The notes under the pieces were generated by a model. It was not told the DNA's origin. It did not search any database and saw only the letters and a list, made by a program, of their open reading frames with translations. Positions 48,601 to 56,435 of a stretch of 64,000 bases of DNA are shown here, piece by piece. The stretch lies in contig NZ_JAUMIT010000005.1 of the NCBI RefSeq assembly GCF_030519655.1, forward strand, positions 124,001 through 188,000, written 5' to 3'. How positions within the stretch are numbered: the first letter of the stretch is position 1; every line of letters starts with the position of its first letter. Source of the DNA: Wenyingzhuangia gilva (GTDB lineage: Bacteria > Bacteroidota > Bacteroidia > Flavobacteriales > Flavobacteriaceae). The translations under genes were made by a program, and so were the position numbers.

Positions 48601-49647
48601 TTTCGATAAAAAATTAGCACCACCTCCCCATGTTCCTGTCCAAACATTATTAAATTTATCTTGATATAAACAACGAGTATTTAAAGATGATAATCTGTCA
48701 TTAAAAGATTGATGACCTATTTTGGTTATTTCAAGATCTGTAATTGAAGTCAAAAATAATTGAGATAGATTGATTTTTACGATACCATCAAATCTAGTAG
48801 AGACCCATAAATGATCGTCTTTAAAATGAGCAATATCAGTAATCCACATTGAAAGTGGTCCTCCATCTTTTCCAAAATTGGTAAACTTTTTAGTAATAGG
48901 ATTAAACAAAGCAAGACCTTTGGAAGTACCTACCCAAATACCTCCTGACTTATCTTTGTAAACACATCTTACATCATTACTAGGAATTGTGTTTTTGTCG
49001 TTTGGCTTATGTTGATAATTTTGAGATTGTTTGGTTTTTAAATTAATGATTGATAAGCCAGCATCTTTATGACCAATGTATAAATTATTATTGCCATCAT
49101 CTACAACACTCCAAGCATAATTACTAACAAGACTTTTAATTGTTTGCTTATTATAATGTGTAAATTGGTGGTTACTTTTATCAAAATAATCTACTCCGCT
49201 ATTATAGGTTGCTAGCCATAAATTACCATTAAGAGAGGTTTCTATATCTGTAACAGCATTAGATATTATTGTGTTTTGTCCATTGTTTTGTTTATAGGTA
49301 GTAAATGTATTAGTAGCATAATTATAAGCGCATAGACCATCTCTTTTGGTAGCAATCCATAATATTTTTTCGGTTGAGTCATCAACAATTTTGTTTAAAT
49401 CGTTCCCACTAACACTGTTTTGTCCATTTTGGTTTTTGTGAAAAGTTACTACATTACTACCATCATATCTGTTAAGTCCTTCCTCAGTGGCAAACCAAAT
49501 ATATCCTTCTTTGTCTCCTTCAATCGCAACCACATAATCATTAGATAACCCATCTGCCATATTTAATTGATCTATGGTGTAAGATTGTGAAAAGCTAAAG
49601 TGGACAAAGATGAATGAAAAGGCGAAGATTAAATAGCTTTTTTTCAT
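45622..49647 (-). CDS. Hybrid two-component system sensor/regulator (HTCS) of the polysaccharide locus
   Basis: The start is taken at the Met whose codon ends at 49647, because a signal peptide (MKKSYLIFAFSFIFVHFSFS) begins there; an upstream in-frame ATG at 49683 adds 12 charged residues. About 1341 aa: periplasmic two-propeller sensor with many WxATxxGLxxYD-type repeats, Y_Y_Y domain (VDYSMLKGLSNSWYPVQ-like KVDYSYMLKGLSNSWYP), one transmembrane helix (LLYITIVFIISLGLMFY), HisKA with His837 in THELRTPLT, HATPase (DNLMSNATKYT, DTGTGISKNDL), receiver with Asp1136 in IISDVMMPEMDGF, and AraC HTH at the C-terminus. Divergent from SusC/SusD, the normal position for a sensor that detects oligosaccharides and activates the locus. 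Confidence 0.95.
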   Translation of the reverse strand: MKKSYLIFAFSFIFVHFSFSQSYTIDQLNMADGLSNDYVVAIEGDKEGYIWFATEEGLNRYDGSNVVTFHKNQNGQNSVSGNDLNKIVDDSTEKILWIATKRDGLCAYNYATNTFTTYKQNNGQNTIISNAVTDIETSLNGNLWLATYNSGVDYFDKSNHQFTHYNKQTIKSLVSNYAWSVVDDGNNNLYIGHKDAGLSIINLKTKQSQNYQHKPNDKNTIPSNDVRCVYKDKSGGIWVGTSKGLALFNPITKKFTNFGKDGGPLSMWITDIAHFKDDHLWVSTRFDGIVKINLSQLFLTSITDLEITKIGHQSFNDRLSSLNTRCLYQDKFNNVWTGTWGGGANFLSKKQQLFNNLNISKKDTKESSIANSILSISQDKDETLWIGTYGAGVYKLKNNKIKRFTLHNNSLNLNTVQAIHTDKHNNLWFGVMHGGVIYYNKKNNKAKQILPNIYKNSDITAICETSEGIIMVGTNDNGVFLFDANTSRFIKKLEIKEGLIRSIVIDQYDNILIGTYGIGMRVYSKEFKLIKSYHTQSNFISNIINHIYKDAKNNIWVATGDGLIMLNDKYNNKYQVYAKSKNIRAIIEDGNNNIWYSRNKGLSCITRNNTTFNYSYKDNINLSSFSSACVLKNKINQLFFGSLHGVCFFTPDKVLEKKEPLKPFFTLLEVYEPIKGQFIDKKQAFISGKNEINLNYKQNNFKVSFAIKNYAQKNKVDYSYMLKGLSNSWYPVQGTNEIPFRNVASGRYQLLLRSRVRNQDWSKNYRQLNINVHPPIWLSWWAKLLYITIVFIISLGLMFYRERKIKVEYLYKSEKQQHQKDIELNLERIKFYTNITHELRTPLTLISGPIEDILNSATLSDKDKKRLLLIHKNTVRLKNLVNRLLDFRKTETSNKNLVIVKADVVTTVKEIAIRFKELNQNPNVTISIKATPPEIYMHFDQEAINMIIDNLMSNATKYTQQGSINIQLAIVEKNDEEYVEINVKDTGTGISKNDLPKIFDRYYQKEGEQHHAGTGIGLALVKNLVTLHEGFLTANSSLGIGTSISFFLKLNNTYPNAAHTTDEKYEEDEIPQEEVETFDEDYKIDDTVVLVIEDNKDICEYIYDELNTTYEVQIANNGKQGLHMALDNIPDIIISDVMMPEMDGFELCKKLKEDIRTCHIPIILLTAKDSSLSKEEGYTSGADSYLTKPFSSNLLKSRLKNLLTQRQILAKAYSNSTNLLNTISNIKEQTNALSGLDKDFIEKATRIITDNISEKTVDVQFLSDQMFMSNSTLYRKMKAITDLSTTEFIRKIKMIESEKLLQEKKYNLTEIAYKVGINSQVYFRKCFKEQFGCTPSEYLKK

Positions 49648-49889
49648 GGTTTCAAAATTATCATTTTTTTTAATAATATACATGATTAAGATCGGTTTGC
49701 TTGATATAGTATTGGTATTTGAATGATTTGTGTACCATTTGTTTTAGTGGATGCGAGTATTTTTACAAAACCATTTATGGTTGTTTGATAATAAATAATA
49801 GTGTTAAAAAAATATTAAGATAACTGTTATTTTGTTATTTATTATTATAAGTGGTTGGAAAACTAATTAATCATTTAAACTTTAAAAAC

Positions 49890-52800
49890 ATGAAAAGGAG
49901 ACTTTTATTATTATTAATGTTTCTGCCCTTGTGTATTTTTGCACAAGCCCAAATATCGGTTTCTGGTAAAGTAACATCAGCATCCGATAACATGCCTTTA
50001 CCAGGAGCCACTGTATTGGTAAAAGGAACATCAAACGGAGTAATGACAGATTTTGATGGAAATTATACAATAAGTAATTTATCTAATGGGGCTGTCCTAG
50101 TTTTTACTTATGTAGGAATGACTACTCAAGAAATTAATATTGCTAATGAAAAACAGATAGATGTAGCTTTAAAAAGTGAAAATGTAAATCTTGAAGAGGT
50201 GGTTATTGTGGGGTATGGTTCAATGCGTAAAAAAGATTTAACAGGAGCAGTAGTTCAAATAAAACCAGATAAATTGGCTAATGAGAATCCACAGACAGTA
50301 CAAGATGTTTTACGTGGAGTTCCAGGGTTAAAAGTAGGATATTCTGCAGATGCTAAAGGAGGAGGATCCTTACAAGTTCGTGGGCAAACTTCAGTTTATA
50401 ATGAGGGGGGACACAATTCACCTCTTATTATTTTAGATGGTATGCAGTTTTATGGAGAACTCTCTGAAATAAATCCAGATGACATAGGGCAGATAGATGT
50501 TCTAAAAGATGCATCTGCAACTGCAGTATATGGTTCTAAAGCCTCTGCTGGTGTAATAATTATTACATCTAAAAAAGGAAAAAAAGGAAAACCAGTAATT
50601 AATGTGAATTCTAATATAGCTATAAATACCAAAAGTGCTTATAGAGATCTATACGATACCGATGGATATTTAAAATATCGTGAAGATTGGGAAACAACAA
50701 AAACATATGGCTATAATGCTACAACTGGCAATTACGAGGCTTATGCAGCATCAGACCGTGCGGGTCAGATAGGATATTTTTCAAATCCTAATAATTTAAG
50801 TCAATATGGAATAACTCAAGAGGAATGGCTTGCTTATCAGCCGGCTGTAGAAACAGACGGTAGAGATCTAAGAGAAATTTGGGGAAGAAGACTAGGGTTG
50901 CGAGAAGGTGTTATTTTAGATAATTTTATGACAGGTAAAACACATGATTGGTATGATAGTACTTTTAGAACAGGGATTAATAGAGATAATAATGTAAGTG
51001 TTTCTGGAGCAGGTGATAAGGTTAATTATTATATGTCCTTAGGGTATCTATCTGCTGAAGGTGCCATAAAAGGTAATGATTACAGTACAGTTCGTGCTAA
51101 AGTGAATGTTAATGCTAATATTACTAATTGGTTAGAATTTGGAGTTAATGTTAATTTTCAAGATCGTACAGATGGTGATATTAGAGTTGGAACGGGTACT
51201 AATTACTGGGATGCCAATATGTTGAGAAATAGTCCTTACGCTAATTTTACTAATGAAAATGGAGAATATGTTAGACAGCCTATGGGAGCTGAAATAGGGG
51301 GGTATAATTATTACTATGATCGTCAGTTTATTGAGCTGGAAAAAGGATATTCAGTATTAAATACAATTTTCAACACAAAAGTTAGTTTACCTTTTGGTAT
51401 TACATATTCTTTCAATGCTTCTCCACGCTATCAACATTTTTATGATAGATATTTTCAATCATCAGTTCATGAGGGTTGGAATGCTGCAGATGTTGGTGTT
51501 AATAGAGCTAATGGAAAAAGATTTGATTGGAACTTGAATAATACAGTTACCTGGGATTACACTTTTAATAAGAAACATCATGTAGTTGCTACTTTTGTTC
51601 AAGAAGCAGAAGAACGTCGTTCATGGAGTGATGTTATAAATGCAAGAAATATTCAGCCATCGGATGCTTTAGGCTTTCATAATACTTCTAATGCTACACT
51701 AGATAATAGTTCTTTCTCAACTACTGACACACATCAAACAGCTGATGGTTTAATGGGAAGACTTTTTTATTCTTACGACGACCGTTATATGTTGACAGGA
51801 ACTTTACGTAGAGATGGTTATTCTGCTTTTGGAGCTTCTAATCCTTATGCTACATTTCCTTCAATAGCTTTGGGATGGAACATTAATGAGGAGAATTGGT
51901 TTAAATGGGATGTAATGAATAGAGCTAAACTTAGAGTTTCATGGGGAAAGAATGGAAACAGATCCTTAGCAGATCCTTATGTTTCCTTAGCTAATTTAGG
52001 TTCTGGTACAGGTGCTACTATGGGATATATTGACGCATCAGGAGATGTCGTAGATGTTAAATATTTAGGTATAGAAAGAATGGCTAATCCTAACTTGCAA
52101 TGGGAGAAAACAGTCTCAACAAATATTGGTTTTGACTATGGATTTTTAAATAATCGTATTTCGGGATCTATAGATGTTTATAATTCTATAACCAATGATA
52201 TGATTATGGGGCAGCGTTTACCTAGTTTTTCAGGGTTTGGATCAATAACTACAAACTTAGGGGAGGTACAAAATCAAGGTTTTGAATTAAGCATTAATTC
52301 AATTAATATACAAAAAGAAAACTTTGAGTGGCGTACAAATTTTGCTTTAACTTATAACAACAATAAAATTAATGCGCTATACGGAGATATGGAAGATATC
52401 TTAGATACTAATGGAAATGTAATTGGAAAAAAAGAACGTGATGATATAAGTAATGGATGGTTTATTGGACAACCAATTTCTGCTATATGGGATTATGAAG
52501 TTATAGGTATTTGGCAGAAAGATGAATGGGAGGAAGCAGAAAAATACGGACAACGACCAGGAGATCCAAAAGTGGCAAATCACTATACAGAAGATGATAA
52601 AGAGGATGGTACTCCTGTGTACAATGATAATGATAAAAAGTTTTTAGGACAAACGGCTCCACCAGTTAACTGGTCATTACGTAATGAGTTTACTTTCTTT
52701 AAAAATTGGGATGCTTCTATTAATATGTACTCTTATATGGGACATAAATCTTTAAACGGAAACTATTTAAATAGATTTAACGGAGGTAGTTTGTATACTA

Positions 52801-53120
52801 ATAATTATAATGCTTTTGTAAACCCATATTGGACAGTTGATAATCCAACAAATGACTGGGCTAGGCTTGATGCTGTTATTCCTGCTGGTGCAAGTGCAAG
52901 TAAGTTATACAATAGAACTTTTATTAGGTTAGACAACATTGCATTGGCTTATACATTACCAAGAGTTATTTCAAATCGTTGGAATATTCAGAAATTAAAG
53001 GTTTCTGCCTCGGTTCGTAATGTGGCTACATGGGCAGCAGATTGGAAGTATTTTGGAGACCCTGAAACAGGAGGCTTAGCTACCCGCACGTTTAATTTAG
53101 GAATTAACATAACCCTTTAA
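49890..53120 (+). CDS. SusC-like TonB-dependent outer-membrane transporter
   Basis: ATG 49890 is preferred over the in-frame start at 49851 because MKRRLLLLLMFLPLCIFAQAQ is a clear signal peptide. After it comes the carboxypeptidase-like domain of SusC proteins (ISVSGKVTSASDNMPLPGATVLVKG...FDGNYTIS), a TonB-box-like stretch (LEEVVIVGYG), the plug (VQDVLRGVPGLKV, LIILDGMQF, ASATAVYGSKASAGVIIITSKKG) and a beta-barrel ending in FNLGINITL. About 1076 aa. It pairs with SusD 12 bases downstream and imports oligosaccharides or glycopeptides. The divergent HTCS gene probably controls it. It is the only SusC in the window. Confidence 0.96.
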   Translation: MKRRLLLLLMFLPLCIFAQAQISVSGKVTSASDNMPLPGATVLVKGTSNGVMTDFDGNYTISNLSNGAVLVFTYVGMTTQEINIANEKQIDVALKSENVNLEEVVIVGYGSMRKKDLTGAVVQIKPDKLANENPQTVQDVLRGVPGLKVGYSADAKGGGSLQVRGQTSVYNEGGHNSPLIILDGMQFYGELSEINPDDIGQIDVLKDASATAVYGSKASAGVIIITSKKGKKGKPVINVNSNIAINTKSAYRDLYDTDGYLKYREDWETTKTYGYNATTGNYEAYAASDRAGQIGYFSNPNNLSQYGITQEEWLAYQPAVETDGRDLREIWGRRLGLREGVILDNFMTGKTHDWYDSTFRTGINRDNNVSVSGAGDKVNYYMSLGYLSAEGAIKGNDYSTVRAKVNVNANITNWLEFGVNVNFQDRTDGDIRVGTGTNYWDANMLRNSPYANFTNENGEYVRQPMGAEIGGYNYYYDRQFIELEKGYSVLNTIFNTKVSLPFGITYSFNASPRYQHFYDRYFQSSVHEGWNAADVGVNRANGKRFDWNLNNTVTWDYTFNKKHHVVATFVQEAEERRSWSDVINARNIQPSDALGFHNTSNATLDNSSFSTTDTHQTADGLMGRLFYSYDDRYMLTGTLRRDGYSAFGASNPYATFPSIALGWNINEENWFKWDVMNRAKLRVSWGKNGNRSLADPYVSLANLGSGTGATMGYIDASGDVVDVKYLGIERMANPNLQWEKTVSTNIGFDYGFLNNRISGSIDVYNSITNDMIMGQRLPSFSGFGSITTNLGEVQNQGFELSINSINIQKENFEWRTNFALTYNNNKINALYGDMEDILDTNGNVIGKKERDDISNGWFIGQPISAIWDYEVIGIWQKDEWEEAEKYGQRPGDPKVANHYTEDDKEDGTPVYNDNDKKFLGQTAPPVNWSLRNEFTFFKNWDASINMYSYMGHKSLNGNYLNRFNGGSLYTNNYNAFVNPYWTVDNPTNDWARLDAVIPAGASASKLYNRTFIRLDNIALAYTLPRVISNRWNIQKLKVSASVRNVATWAADWKYFGDPETGGLATRTFNLGINITL

Positions 53121-53132
53121 AATCACAAAACA

Positions 53133-55127
53133 ATGAAAAAAAGATATTTAAAAAATAAAATTTCTAAACTAGCACTTATTTCAGTAAGTGTAATAAGTTT
53201 GATATCATGTTCTGAAGATTTTTTAGAGCCTGATCCACTTTCATTTTATGAACCTGAAACTACATTTACAACAGAGTCTGGTTTACAGGCAACTATTGCT
53301 ATTGCAGACAGAGCTCTAAGACATTTTTGGATTCATTACAGTTTTGCTTCTAATAGTGTGCCTATAGGGACAGAATATGTGTTTTCAGATATGGCAAAAT
53401 ATGGTAAAACTGATGCAGGTAGAACTTCAGCAGATTATGCTAATATTGTAACCCCTACAGGAAGTTTTAACATAGGTACCAATGACGGTATATATCTTGG
53501 ATTTTATTGGGATCAAGGATATACTGGAATAAAGTATGCAAATACTGTTTTAACTTATATTGACCAAGTACAAGGTTTAACAGAGGAAGTTAAGAATAAA
53601 TACAAGGGACAAGCTTATTTTCATAGAGCATATAGGTATCTTAATTTAGTATACCAGTATGGTGATATACCGTTGATTACTAAAATATTAGAGGTTCCGA
53701 AGCAGAATTATAAATCAACTCAAAAAGAAGCTATTATAGAGATGATTACTGCAGATATGGAAAAGGCAGTAGATTGGGTTCCTGCTCAGTCTGAGTTACC
53801 TTATCTTGGGTTAGTTAATAAAGCCGCTTGTCGTCAGTTATTAATAAAATGTTATTTAGCATCTGGAAGATTTAAAGATGCTGAAGATCAGGCCGATATT
53901 TTAATAGAACAATCTGGTTTAAGTTTAGTGCAGTCTTCTTTTGGAACATTTGATAAAGGAGGTAATGAACAAACTTGGCCTATTACAAGAAATGTAATTT
54001 GGGATTTACATACACCAGAAAATAAAGTTGTGTCTGCAAATACAGAAGCCATCATGGTTTTGCCAAACTCAGGAGCTCAGTCCTTCGTAGGTTTTAACTC
54101 GATGCGTATTTTTGGTCCGTTTTGGAACTCAGGTAATATTACTACTCCAACAGACGGTAAAAGAGGAGCGAATCGTTACGCTTCAAATAATTCAAATTAT
54201 AACGTAAATTATGATTACACAAGAGCATTTGGACGTGGTATAGCTACTATTAGTGCCTCTTACTATTCGCAAGAGACTATGTGGAATGTTAATGGGGTAG
54301 AGGATAATGATGATTTAAGACATAACAGTACTGTAGGAAATTGGGTTAATATGGAAGATTTAAAATATAGTGATCCAACTTCAGTAGATTATGATACCAA
54401 TTTTAGAATGTATAATGATATTGGTAATTTATTAGTTAAGGATAGTATTCGTGATTGGTTTGATTTTCCTTTGTATAAAATATATTTACACGATGTTGTA
54501 AGTGAAGGTAATGCTAACGCAAATGATTTCCAAGGGGCCTCTACGGGAAGTACAGCACATTGGTACTTATACAGATTAGCAGAGACATATTTACTACGAG
54601 CAGAAGCTCGTTTTTATCAAGGAAATATTGGTGGAGCGACTCAAGATGTTAATACAATAAGACAAAGAGCAGGTGCTTCAGAAATGTATGGAACTGTAAC
54701 AATTGGTGATATTTGTGCAGAAAGAGGTAGAGAGTTATATTTAGAAGAGTGGAGAAATGTTGAACTTACTCGTATTTCACATTGTTTAGCAATGAGTGGT
54801 AAGCCTGATGAATGGGGAAACACTTATGATGTTAATACTTGGGATAAACAAGCAGGAACGGATGAAGTAGGAGGAAGCTACTGGTATCAACGTATTGTTC
54901 ACTACACTTTATATAATAAACACCCTAATGGAGTTGTTGTTCCAAACAATACATTATTATATTCAATGGATAAACGTAATGTTTATTGGCCAATACCAAA
55001 TAGCGCAATAACAGCTAATACAAAAGGTCAGCTAAGTCAGAATTTTGGTTATGATGGTTATGATCCGAATGTAAAAGTTTGGGATAATTGGGAGGACGCA
55101 GTTGCAGATGAAGATGTTATTGAATAA
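53133..55127 (+). CDS. SusD-like outer-membrane glycan-binding lipoprotein
   Basis: Lipobox signal with Cys26 (LISCSEDFLEP). The SusD fold is shown by the N-terminal FLEPDPLSFYEPETTFTTESGLQATI, the TPR-like YKGQAYFHRAYRYLNLVYQYGDIPLIT and the C-terminal LAETYLLRAEARFYQGNIGGATQDVNTIRQRAG followed by ERGRELYLEEWRNVELTRI. 664 aa, within the range of the family but on the long side. It starts 12 bases after SusC and is followed by a strong terminator, so SusC/SusD form their own transcription unit. Binds the incoming saccharide at the cell surface and hands it to SusC. Confidence 0.95.
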   Translation: MKKRYLKNKISKLALISVSVISLISCSEDFLEPDPLSFYEPETTFTTESGLQATIAIADRALRHFWIHYSFASNSVPIGTEYVFSDMAKYGKTDAGRTSADYANIVTPTGSFNIGTNDGIYLGFYWDQGYTGIKYANTVLTYIDQVQGLTEEVKNKYKGQAYFHRAYRYLNLVYQYGDIPLITKILEVPKQNYKSTQKEAIIEMITADMEKAVDWVPAQSELPYLGLVNKAACRQLLIKCYLASGRFKDAEDQADILIEQSGLSLVQSSFGTFDKGGNEQTWPITRNVIWDLHTPENKVVSANTEAIMVLPNSGAQSFVGFNSMRIFGPFWNSGNITTPTDGKRGANRYASNNSNYNVNYDYTRAFGRGIATISASYYSQETMWNVNGVEDNDDLRHNSTVGNWVNMEDLKYSDPTSVDYDTNFRMYNDIGNLLVKDSIRDWFDFPLYKIYLHDVVSEGNANANDFQGASTGSTAHWYLYRLAETYLLRAEARFYQGNIGGATQDVNTIRQRAGASEMYGTVTIGDICAERGRELYLEEWRNVELTRISHCLAMSGKPDEWGNTYDVNTWDKQAGTDEVGGSYWYQRIVHYTLYNKHPNGVVVPNNTLLYSMDKRNVYWPIPNSAITANTKGQLSQNFGYDGYDPNVKVWDNWEDAVADEDVIE

Positions 55128-55144
55128 ATAGATAGTAGTTAGTA

Positions 55145-55187
55145 AAAAAAAAGTAGACTTTAAGTTTGTTAAAGTCTACTTTTTTAA
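55145..55187 (+). terminator. Rho-independent terminator after SusD
   Basis: AAGTAGACTT (55151-55160) pairs with AAGTCTACTT (55172-55181), extended by flanking A and T runs, around a short loop. It separates the SusC/SusD unit from the GH105 gene, whose start is only about 12 bases past the T-run, so GH105 would need read-through or a promoter inside this region. Confidence 0.85.
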
Positions 55188-55198
55188 ATTTTCAAATC

Positions 55199-56320
55199 AT
55201 GAAGAAATTATTGTTGATCTTTCAATTATTGTTGATATTAGTATCCTGTAAATCAATAAGTAAAACTCATAAAGAAAAAGAAGTTGTTGAATTAATTCAA
55301 AAGGTAAATATTCATTGGATTGATACGCATACAAAACATGGAAATGCTTTTTGGAATAGAGCAGCATATCATACAGGTAATATCGAAGCTTATAAAGTGA
55401 CAAAGGATGATAAGTTTTTAATATATAGTCTAGAGTGGGCAAAGAATAATGAATGGAAAGGAGCAAAGTCAAACAATAAATCTGAATGGAAATATTCTTA
55501 TGGAGAATCCAAAAATTACGTATTATTTGGAGATTACCAAATATGTTTTCAGGTATATGTGGATTTGTATGAAATTGAACCATCTCCAGAGAAAATAGCT
55601 AGAGCTATCGAGGTAATGGAGTATCAAATGAGTACAGATAGAAACGATTATTGGTGGTGGTCTGATGGTTTGTATATGGTAATGCCGGTAATGACTCGCC
55701 TATATAAGATTACAGGTAATGAATTGTATTTGGAAAAGTTATATGAGTATTGGTCTTATGCAAACAGTATTATGTGGGATGAAGAGGCTGGTTTGTATTA
55801 CAGGGATGCAAAATATGTCTATCCAAAACATAAATCGATCAATGGAAAGAAAGATTTCTGGGCTCGTGGAGATGGTTGGGTGTTTGCAGCTTTTTGTAGA
55901 GTGTTAAATGATTTACCAAAAGAGAATAAGCATAGAACTGAATATATTAATCATTATAAAAAAATGGCAGCTGCGTTAAAATTGTGCCAACAAGAAGAAG
56001 GGTATTGGACGAGAAGTATGTTAGATCCGCAACATGCTCCTGGGCGAGAAACTAGTGGTACGGCTTTTTTTACATATGCTTTTATGTGGGGAATTAATAA
56101 TGGTGTGATAGATGAATCTGAATATGGTGAAGTAGTGGAAAAAGGATGGGATTATTTAGAAAATATAGCAGTACAGAAAAATGGTAGTGTAGGGTATGTT
56201 CAACCTATAGGAGAACGAGCAATTCCTGGTCAAGTAGTAGATGTAAAATCCACAGCTGATTTTGGAGTAGGAGCATTTTTACTCGCAGCTTCAGAGCGTC
56301 TTAGATATTTAAGAAAATAA
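55199..56320 (+). CDS. GH105 unsaturated glucuronyl/galacturonyl hydrolase, lipoprotein
   Basis: The start is set at ATG 55199, which begins a lipobox signal (Cys17); the in-frame upstream start at 55166 falls within the terminator hairpin. 373 aa (alpha/alpha)6 barrel. The two Asp residues of the YteR/YesR family are seen: Asp112 in LFGDYQICFQ and Asp156 in WWWSDGLYMVMP, with WARGDGWVFAAFCRVL and RETSGTAFFTYAF as further family marks. It hydrates 4,5-unsaturated uronic acids left by polysaccharide lyases, releasing the next sugar. This implies that a lyase acts on the same substrate; the BNR_4 protein next door is one candidate. Confidence 0.92.
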   Translation: MKKLLLIFQLLLILVSCKSISKTHKEKEVVELIQKVNIHWIDTHTKHGNAFWNRAAYHTGNIEAYKVTKDDKFLIYSLEWAKNNEWKGAKSNNKSEWKYSYGESKNYVLFGDYQICFQVYVDLYEIEPSPEKIARAIEVMEYQMSTDRNDYWWWSDGLYMVMPVMTRLYKITGNELYLEKLYEYWSYANSIMWDEEAGLYYRDAKYVYPKHKSINGKKDFWARGDGWVFAAFCRVLNDLPKENKHRTEYINHYKKMAAALKLCQQEEGYWTRSMLDPQHAPGRETSGTAFFTYAFMWGINNGVIDESEYGEVVEKGWDYLENIAVQKNGSVGYVQPIGERAIPGQVVDVKSTADFGVGAFLLAASERLRYLRK

Positions 56321-56435
56321 TTTTATAAACTATGATTAATCTTATTCTCTTTTTAACAGAGAAAATCAATATAAAATTGTAATATGAGAAATTATTCAGT
56401 TTGTTTTATATATCACATGAAATAAAAATGAAATC

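Noticed and set aside
45622-49647. Splitting the long sensor into several genes
   Set aside because: The frame is continuous and the order propeller, Y_Y_Y, membrane helix, kinase, receiver, HTH is the standard hybrid two-component layout.
55197-55583. 128-aa minus-strand frame over the GH105 gene
   Set aside because: It overlaps the GH105 signal peptide and catalytic domain and has no recognisable domain.
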